Below are positions 7,695-12,445 of a stretch of DNA of 17,163 nucleotides, piece after piece. A program made the position numbers and the translations under genes. The stretch comes from CANRIN01 sp964493515. Lineage in GTDB: Bacteria > Bacillota > Clostridia > Oscillospirales > JAAYOS01. Location of the stretch: NCBI GenBank assembly GCA_964493515.1, contig CAZBNJ010000038.1, forward strand, positions 1-17,163, in the 5' to 3' direction. Positions within the stretch are counted from its first letter, which is position 1. Every line of letters starts with the position of its first letter. The notes beneath the pieces are model-generated. The model was not told where the DNA came from, searched no databases, and was given only the letters and a program-made list of their open reading frames with translations.

Positions 7695-8660
7695 ATGCTT
7701 GCACTGCTCCAAAGCTTTGCCGGCGCCGTCCCGGGTGCGGTCTCGCAGGGACTTATCTGGGGCATTATGGCGATTGGCGTGTACATCACCTATAAGATAC
7801 TCGACGTCGCCGACCTGACGGTGGACGGCTCGATATGCACCGGCGGCGCGACCTTTGTCGTGCTGTTCGCTGCGGGCGTGCCGGTTCCTGTCGCGATGCT
7901 CGCCGCATTTGGCGTGGGCATGCTCGCGGGACTTGTCACCGGACTGCTCCACACCGCCTGCGGAATACCCGCCATACTCGCGGGCATACTAACGCAGCTT
8001 GGACTGTGGAGCGTCAACCTCGCGATAATGTCCACAAAGTCGAATGTCGCGATAAACATTCTGGACCAGAAAAATCTGGACCAGATGCTCGTGTCGCTGC
8101 GCTTCGTACAGGAGGTGGCGGACGGACGGCGTCCGTTCTGGCAGCATCCGATATTCGTCGTCGGGCTGTTCACGCTCGCGATAATCTTCCTGCTCTACTG
8201 GTTCTTCGGCACCGAGCTCGGCTCGTCGCTGCGTGCCACCGGCGCGAACGGCAACATGGCGCGCGCGCAGGGCATAAACACCAACGTGACCAAGGTGCTC
8301 GGTCTGATGCTGTCCAACGGATTGGTCGCCCTCAGCGGCGCGCTGCTCTCGCAGTATCAGAGCTTTGCCGACGTCAACATGGGCAAGGGCGCGATAGTCA
8401 TCGGTCTCGCGGCGGTGATAATCGGCGAGGTGGTGTTCGGCAAGCTGTTCAAAAATTTCGCGCTGAAGCTGCTTGCGGTGTCGCTCGGCGCAATAATCTA
8501 CTATGTCGTCATTCAGGCGGTGGTGAGCCTCTCCAACATAAACACCCACTACCTGAAGCTGATATCCGCCGCGATAGTCGCGGTGTTCCTTGCGATACCC
8601 TACTGGAAGAGCCAATACTTCGGACACCACGCGAAAAAGGAGGCGGAGCCTCGTGCTTGA
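7695..8660 (+). CDS. ABC importer permease (BPD_transp_2 family, TrpY-like)
   Basis: A 321-residue polytopic inner-membrane protein with about eight to nine hydrophobic segments. The cytoplasmic coupling segment of this branched-chain-amino-acid-type permease family is visible as GSSLRATGANGNMARAQGI, followed by a Gly-rich membrane segment. Its ATG is 3 bases after the stop of the binding-protein gene, with GAGGAG (7683-7688) before that stop as ribosome site, so the genes are coupled. Its 3' end overlaps the ATPase gene by 8 bases. A single permease gene implies a homodimeric channel. The C-terminus is short and basic. Confidence 0.93.
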   Translation: MLALLQSFAGAVPGAVSQGLIWGIMAIGVYITYKILDVADLTVDGSICTGGATFVVLFAAGVPVPVAMLAAFGVGMLAGLVTGLLHTACGIPAILAGILTQLGLWSVNLAIMSTKSNVAINILDQKNLDQMLVSLRFVQEVADGRRPFWQHPIFVVGLFTLAIIFLLYWFFGTELGSSLRATGANGNMARAQGINTNVTKVLGLMLSNGLVALSGALLSQYQSFADVNMGKGAIVIGLAAVIIGEVVFGKLFKNFALKLLAVSLGAIIYYVVIQAVVSLSNINTHYLKLISAAIVAVFLAIPYWKSQYFGHHAKKEAEPRA

Positions 8661-9447
8661 GATAAAAAATCTGCGCAAAGTGTTCAACGCGGGCACCGTC
8701 AACGAGAAGGTCGCGCTGGACGGCGTCGACCTCACGCTTGAGGACGGCGACTTTGTCACGGTCATCGGCGGCAACGGCGCGGGCAAGAGCACTCTGCTCA
8801 ACGCCGTCGCGGGCGTATGGCCGGTGGACAGCGGCGAGATAACGATAGACGGCGTTGACGTCAGCAATCTGCCCGAGCACAAGCGCGCGGCGTACATCGG
8901 CCGTGTGTTCCAGGATCCGATGATGGGCACGGCGGCGACGATGCAGATAGAGGAAAATCTCGCGCTCGCGGCGCGTCGAGGCAAGACCCGCGGTCTGAAG
9001 TCGGGCATTACCAAGGCGGAGCGCGAGCAGTATCGCGAGATGCTGAAGATACTCGACCTCGGACTTGAGGACAGACTGACCAGCAAGGTCGGACTGCTGT
9101 CCGGCGGACAGCGCCAGGCACTGACCCTGCTCATGGCGACGCTCCGAAAGCCGAAGCTGCTGCTGCTCGACGAGCACACGGCGGCGCTCGACCCAAAGAC
9201 CGCGCAGAAGGTGCTTGAGGCGACCGAGCGCGTGGTGCAGCGCGACAATCTTACCACGCTGATGATAACTCACAATATGCGCGACGCGATAGCGCACGGC
9301 AATCGGTTGATAATGATGTACGAGGGCCGGATAGTGATAAGCGTCAGCGGCGAGGAGAAGAAGAAGCTGACCGTCGAACAGTTGCTTGCCGAGTTCAGCC
9401 GCGCGAGCGGTTCGGACGAGGCGGACGACAAGCTGCTTCTGGGTTAA
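8653..9447 (+). CDS. ABC importer ATP-binding subunit (TrpZ-like)
   Basis: A 264-residue nucleotide-binding domain with all ABC motifs: Walker A GGNGAGKST (39-47), Q-loop Gln87 in VFQD, signature LSGGQ (149-153), Walker B LLLLDE (169-174) and switch His207 in MITHN. The GTG at 8653 is chosen: AAGGAGG lies about 10 bases upstream, and the protein then begins MLEIKNLRKVF as ABC ATPases usually do. A longer frame from TTG 8590 would add 21 residues encoded by the permease's end and is unlikely. It overlaps the permease gene by 8 bases, and a terminator follows. Substrate is shared with the upstream binding protein and is unproven. Confidence 0.93.
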   Translation: MLEIKNLRKVFNAGTVNEKVALDGVDLTLEDGDFVTVIGGNGAGKSTLLNAVAGVWPVDSGEITIDGVDVSNLPEHKRAAYIGRVFQDPMMGTAATMQIEENLALAARRGKTRGLKSGITKAEREQYREMLKILDLGLEDRLTSKVGLLSGGQRQALTLLMATLRKPKLLLLDEHTAALDPKTAQKVLEATERVVQRDNLTTLMITHNMRDAIAHGNRLIMMYEGRIVISVSGEEKKKLTVEQLLAEFSRASGSDEADDKLLLG

Positions 9448-9458
9448 AAAAGCATAAC

Positions 9459-9490
9459 AAAACAGGCGGGCTGCGGCTCGCCTGTTTTTT
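9459..9490 (+). terminator. Terminator of the ABC importer operon
   Basis: A 12-bp stem (9459-9470 with 9477-9488, one G:U) and a 6-nt loop are followed by a run of T. It sits 11 bases after the ATPase stop codon. Confidence 0.9.
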
Positions 9491-9528
9491 GTCGCTCTAT
9501 CGGCCGCAAAAAAGTGCGGGACAGGCAC

Positions 9529-9557
9529 TTGCGCGCCGCGTCGATATGTGCTATAAT
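9529..9557 (+). promoter_or_regulatory. Promoter of the winged-helix gene
   Basis: TTGCGC (9529-9534) and a consensus TATAAT (9552-9557) with a 17-base spacer. It lies inside an upstream in-frame extension of the ORF (GTG 9514), which is one reason to reject that earlier start. Confidence 0.75.
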
Positions 9558-9597
9558 GTGCGTACAGACGTTCGGATACCGACAGGAGGGCTATGCC

Positions 9598-10599
9598 ATG
9601 AACAGATTTACCGAGGAGCTGATACGCCGACGGATGCACGGGCTCTACCTCTCCCGCCAATGTGACAGCCTTGTCGACCTCTCGTGCGAGCTGCTCGGTC
9701 TGCACTGCTGGTTTCACCGCAACGTCGCCTTCTCGGCGGTGATACGCGGCGCAGAGCTTGCCGGCTGGAAAACCAAGCTCGTCAAGACATGGCTGTATCG
9801 CGGCACGCTGCACGGCGTGGCATACGAGGAGCTTCCGTTGCTGCTCGCCCTCCACGCGGATGCCGAGCCGTGGAGCTGGTTCGGGCTGCCGACCACGCAG
9901 ATCGACGACGTCGCCGACGAGGTCATACGGCTGATGAACGACGGCGTATACTCGCGCGCCGAGATGCGGCTCATCTTCGCCGACCGCTTTGAGCGGGAGA
10001 CGGTGGAGCGGCTGTTCTCGCCGTGGGGCGGGATATTCGTCTACCTCGCGCGGCAGGGGAAAGTGTCCTTCCGCAGCATGACCAGCCGCGACTTCGACCT
10101 GATAAACGCCGAGCCGACGATGAGCCGCGACGAGGCGCTCGACATCCTGCTGCGTCGATTCTTCGAGGTGTACGGCCCGGCGACGCTTGCCGACGCGGAG
10201 TGGTTCTTCGGACTGAAAAAGGGCGAGACCGCCGGTTTTGAGCCGCGCGGCTTGAAGATATTCGGCTCGAACGGACGGAACGTCTACTACTGCTCAAACG
10301 CAGACGCGGACGACCTGTGCGAGATACCGCGCGTGACGCTGCTCAGCGGCTTCGACCCATACATAGTGAGCTACATCGACCGCTCCGCCGCACTTGACGA
10401 CGAGTACCGCAAGGCGGTGATACTCAAGTCGGGCATCTGCCTGCCGACCATCGCGGTGGACGGGCGGGTCGCGGGCATATGGAACATCAAGAAAAACGAA
10501 CCGATCGTCGAGTTCTTCTCGTCACAGCCTAAGTCGGTGCGCGACGCGGCAATGGACAAGGTCGCCGAGATGGCGTTCCGAACGCACGGCCAGATATGA
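9598..10599 (+). CDS. HTH_42 winged-helix protein, AlkZ/YcaQ-like superfamily
   Basis: A 333-residue protein resembling the winged-helix DNA-binding family PF06224, which includes the DNA glycosylases AlkZ and AlkX (YcaQ) that excise alkylated or crosslinked bases. Family-like features are the N-terminal helical segment with LLGLHCWFHRN (32-41), the segment KTWLYRGTLHGV (63-74), and the C-terminal wing-rich portion ending PTIAVDGRVAGIW and a short helix. In characterised glycosylases the first segment carries a catalytic Gln-x-Gln/Asp motif; here the matching place reads HCW, so that activity is doubtful. The ATG at 9598 has AGGAGGG (9584-9590) 7 bases upstream and follows the promoter. It is transcribed alone and ends directly on a bidirectional terminator. 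Function remains unknown. Confidence 0.75.
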   Translation: MNRFTEELIRRRMHGLYLSRQCDSLVDLSCELLGLHCWFHRNVAFSAVIRGAELAGWKTKLVKTWLYRGTLHGVAYEELPLLLALHADAEPWSWFGLPTTQIDDVADEVIRLMNDGVYSRAEMRLIFADRFERETVERLFSPWGGIFVYLARQGKVSFRSMTSRDFDLINAEPTMSRDEALDILLRRFFEVYGPATLADAEWFFGLKKGETAGFEPRGLKIFGSNGRNVYYCSNADADDLCEIPRVTLLSGFDPYIVSYIDRSAALDDEYRKAVILKSGICLPTIAVDGRVAGIWNIKKNEPIVEFFSSQPKSVRDAAMDKVAEMAFRTHGQI

Positions 10600-10631
10600 A
10601 AAAGACCTCGGGAGCAGTCCCGAGGTCTTTT
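10599..10631. terminator. Bidirectional terminator, copy 1
   Basis: A perfect 14-bp stem (10600-10613 with 10618-10631) and a GCAG loop, with A and T runs on both sides. It begins at the last base of the stop of the + strand winged-helix gene and lies about 30 bases past the end of the - strand small ORF, so it can serve both converging units. It is part of a 44-bp repeat. Confidence 0.93.
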
Positions 10632-10642
10632 GCTGTGCTTTG
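10599..10642. repeat. 44-bp direct repeat, left copy (terminator plus tail)
   Basis: It matches 11597-11640 in the same orientation with a single mismatch (G at 10632, T at 11630). The first 33 bases, covering the whole hairpin, are identical, and the tail CTGTGCTTTG is shared, after which the copies diverge. The two copies enclose the A+T-rich islet with the DUF2089 gene. Confidence 0.95.
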
Positions 10643-10661
10643 TGCTTCTTGGTCGGACACA

Positions 10662-10733
10662 TTAAAATTTACTCAACAAGCATCGAAAAAAGCTGACAAA
10701 GAAGGCAAAAACTCCTATCAAAAACATAAACAT
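10662..10733 (-). CDS. Probable 23-residue membrane peptide downstream of the DUF2089 gene
   Basis: A small ORF starting at ATG 10733 encodes MFMFLIGVFAFFVSFF followed by RCLLSKF and stops at TAA (10664-10662). It consists of one hydrophobic segment of about 16 residues and a short basic tail, as in small single-pass membrane peptides, including some type I toxins and regulatory subunits. A strong GGAGG (10747-10743) overlaps the stop codon of the DUF2089 gene and is spaced 9 bases from the ATG, suggesting translational coupling. The terminator at 10599-10631 follows about 30 bases later. No homologue is recognised. Phe-rich short ORFs can arise in A/T-rich DNA, so expression is unproven. Confidence 0.45.
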   Translation of the reverse strand: MFMFLIGVFAFFVSFFRCLLSKF

Positions 10734-10739
10734 CGGTTT

Positions 10740-11513
10740 TTACCTCCGTTCGTCTGTTGCGCGGAGTTTCTCTTGATACCCGGCGGTCAGAACTAATTCT
10801 CCACGCTCGTTCTTTGCTATGTCAGCCCATTCAAGGATGGCAGCCAGCACAAAAACAGGGTCATAAACCGCTTTTCCTTTCTTGCCCTGACGATAATAGC
10901 CTACAGCGCCGACAACCGTTGTTTCGTCACAATCAGGCTCACCAAGTTTATTGTTTCTGCCGTTTCCCTTTCTTGCCCGACCTCCCTGTGAGCGCAAGAG
11001 GTCGACAATAACATCAAACACTTCATACTCGTAGGGTTTGCTTACAGGAAGCTTGTCACAGAGAAATGAAATGCCATCCGGGGCAACCCGAATTTCACAG
11101 GGCAACCCTCGCGCAGTATGTACAATAGCCCTTCCATTGTTTTTCATAAGTTCCCTCTTGATAATGTCCGATGCTTTTGTACTGTCCCTTTCAATCTTCC
11201 AGTCTGACATATCAGTTACCTCCTCGTTTTCTTCTATTTGCGCAGTCTCATCCGCCAGTCCCATGGCAATAAGTACGTCGTCTAATTTCTTTTTCGCGGT
11301 TGGATAGGAAATTCCCCATTCTCCCTGAACAGCCCGCATATTGCCCCGATGCTTCAAAAAACAAATGAGCAATTCAGTCTGTTCTGCATTTAGCAGTTCA
11401 AAGGGACTCAATTGAAATTCGTTGCGCAGCTCCATTCCACAGTTCGGGCAACTCAAAGCCGCAATTTTCATTTGTCCTCCGCAAGATGGACATTTAGAAA
11501 TTATTTTGACCAA
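10740..11513 (-). CDS. DUF2089-type zinc-ribbon/HTH regulator with C-terminal domain
   Basis: A 257-residue protein with three parts. The first is an N-terminal zinc ribbon with C8/C11 and C22/C25 (CPSCGG and CPNCGM). The second is a helix-turn-helix region at about 40-85, where GNMRAVQGEWGISYPTAKKK has the turn of a DNA-binding motif, as in DUF2089 proteins. The third is a separate C-terminal region (about 125-257) with GGRARKGNGRNNKLGEP and DPVFVLAAILEWADIA that I cannot assign. A DNA-binding or transcriptional role is likely. Start: TTG at 11513 with GGAGG (11525-11521) 7 bases upstream; no ATG fits as well. It has its own promoter, is A+T-richer than neighbouring genes and sits between two copies of a 44-bp repeat, suggesting insertion. 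The small ORF at 10733-10662 is probably cotranscribed. Confidence 0.8.
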   Translation of the reverse strand: MVKIISKCPSCGGQMKIAALSCPNCGMELRNEFQLSPFELLNAEQTELLICFLKHRGNMRAVQGEWGISYPTAKKKLDDVLIAMGLADETAQIEENEEVTDMSDWKIERDSTKASDIIKRELMKNNGRAIVHTARGLPCEIRVAPDGISFLCDKLPVSKPYEYEVFDVIVDLLRSQGGRARKGNGRNNKLGEPDCDETTVVGAVGYYRQGKKGKAVYDPVFVLAAILEWADIAKNERGELVLTAGYQEKLRATDERR

Positions 11514-11534
11514 AATGGCACCTCCTTCTTTTTA

Positions 11535-11563
11535 ATAGTAGCATAGACTTCACTACTTGTCAA
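11535..11563 (-). promoter_or_regulatory. Promoter of the DUF2089 gene
   Basis: On the - strand a consensus TTGACA (11563-11558) and TACTAT (11540-11535) are separated by 17 bases. The ribosome site GGAGG starts only 10 bases after the -10 box, so the leader is very short. Confidence 0.88.
11537..11557. promoter_or_regulatory. Putative operator between -35 and -10 of the DUF2089 promoter
   Basis: A 21-bp imperfect palindrome reads AGTAG-3-AG-T-CT-3-CTACT on the - strand, with seven of ten half-site positions symmetric. It fills the spacer and part of the -10 box, where a bound repressor would block RNA polymerase. The encoded HTH protein is the obvious candidate to bind it. The symmetry is direct; the binding is inferred. 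Confidence 0.45.
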
Positions 11564-11596
11564 TATAGATTTTAAAATAATTTAAGTCTATTCTAC

Positions 11597-11630
11597 AAAA
11601 AGACCTCGGGAGCAGTCCCGAGGTCTTTTT
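11597..11630. terminator. Bidirectional terminator, copy 2, after the adhE-kinase unit
   Basis: Same hairpin as copy 1: a perfect stem (11598-11611 with 11616-11629), a GCAG loop, and A and T runs on both sides. On the - strand it follows the kinase gene stop by about 50 bases and ends that transcription unit just before the DUF2089 promoter. Confidence 0.92.
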
Positions 11631-11640
11631 CTGTGCTTTG
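11597..11640. repeat. 44-bp direct repeat, right copy
   Basis: One mismatch relative to 10599-10642, same orientation, 998 bases apart start to start. Together the copies bracket the DUF2089 islet. No terminal inverted repeats or transposase were found with them. Confidence 0.95.
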
Positions 11641-11679
11641 GCGAGGTGTCACCCGTCGTGTCCGCCTCGGTGATCCCAC

Positions 11680-12432
11680 TTACTGGTAATCGACCACTCC
11701 GACCCAGCTTAGCAGGAACTCGCGCTCCTCCGGCTTGCCCTTGACCGACTGCGACGCGGCAACGATCGGCAGCCACTTCTGAACATACTGGCGCGCGGTG
11801 TCGCTCTTGCGGCAGAACAGGTCGAGGTACTTCTCCGCTCCGTTTATGTCGCCCGCGAGCCAGAAGGTAAGGTAGGTGCGCGCGGCGTCGGCGCTGGCGT
11901 TGCCCTGCGTGGCGTGCGCCCAGTCGATGATGTACGGCTTGCCGTCGTCGTCCGAGATTATCACGTTGGAGGGGCAGAAGTCGCCGTGCAGCACCTTATC
12001 GTGGGTGGGCAGGCTGTCCAGACGCGAGTGCAGGTCGTAGCGGGTGGTCGCGTCCAGGTCGGTCTGGCTTATCTTGCGCTGCATCTTGTCCTTGATGCGG
12101 CTGAGCATCGGGCACTTGCGGCTGTGGATGTCCAGCTGGATGTCGACCAACTGCTCCATGTACTTGTCGTAGTTGTCCGAGTCCTCCTTCATCAGCTGCG
12201 AGAGCGTCTTGCCCTTGATGAACTCGTTGACGATGGCCCACTTGCCGTCGATGGTGGTGACCTCCTTGAGGTGCGGCATGAGTATGCCGGTCTCCTCGAT
12301 GCGCGCCTGGTTGAGCGCCTCGTTTAGGATGTCCGCCTTGGAGTAGCTCTCGTCAAACGCCTTTATGCAGAGGTCTCCGTCGCGATATATCGTCTTGGAC
12401 GTGCGGACTGCGATAACCTTATCCAGTTTCAT
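11680..12432 (-). CDS. APH-fold phosphotransferase/kinase
   Basis: A 250-residue protein with the aminoglycoside phosphotransferase/choline kinase fold. Visible are the ATP lysine K24 in CIKAF, helix-C Glu at E38, the hinge VNEFIKGKTL (68-77), the catalytic loop HGDFCPSN (149-156, D151 catalytic base, N156 metal ligand) and IDWAHA (169-174, D170 metal ligand). All active-site residues are present, so it should be an active kinase; the substrate is unknown. Resistance to an aminoglycoside is only one of many roles for this family. ATG 12432 is 13 bases after the adhE stop, with GGAGG (12445-12441) abutting that stop, so it is translationally coupled to adhE and presumably under the same redox control. 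A terminator follows. Confidence 0.85.
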   Translation of the reverse strand: MKLDKVIAVRTSKTIYRDGDLCIKAFDESYSKADILNEALNQARIEETGILMPHLKEVTTIDGKWAIVNEFIKGKTLSQLMKEDSDNYDKYMEQLVDIQLDIHSRKCPMLSRIKDKMQRKISQTDLDATTRYDLHSRLDSLPTHDKVLHGDFCPSNVIISDDDGKPYIIDWAHATQGNASADAARTYLTFWLAGDINGAEKYLDLFCRKSDTARQYVQKWLPIVAASQSVKGKPEEREFLLSWVGVVDYQ

Positions 12433-12445
12433 TCTTCTCTCCTCC

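Noticed and set aside
8590..8652. TTG 8590 as start of the ABC ATPase
   Set aside because: The extra 21 residues are basic, lie inside the permease gene and do not resemble an ABC N-terminus. GTG 8653 has a strong ribosome site.
9514..9597. GTG 9514 as start of the winged-helix protein
   Set aside because: The extension would contain the gene's own -35 and -10 boxes. ATG 9598 has AGGAGGG 7 bases upstream.
9593..9601. Two-codon ORF ATG CCA TGA overlapping the winged-helix start
   Set aside because: It is only 2 bases from the ribosome site, too close for initiation. Probably chance.
11680..12432. Calling the APH-fold gene an aminoglycoside resistance gene
   Set aside because: Only general kinase motifs are visible. 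Its position in the adhE unit and native-like composition give no support for a resistance role.
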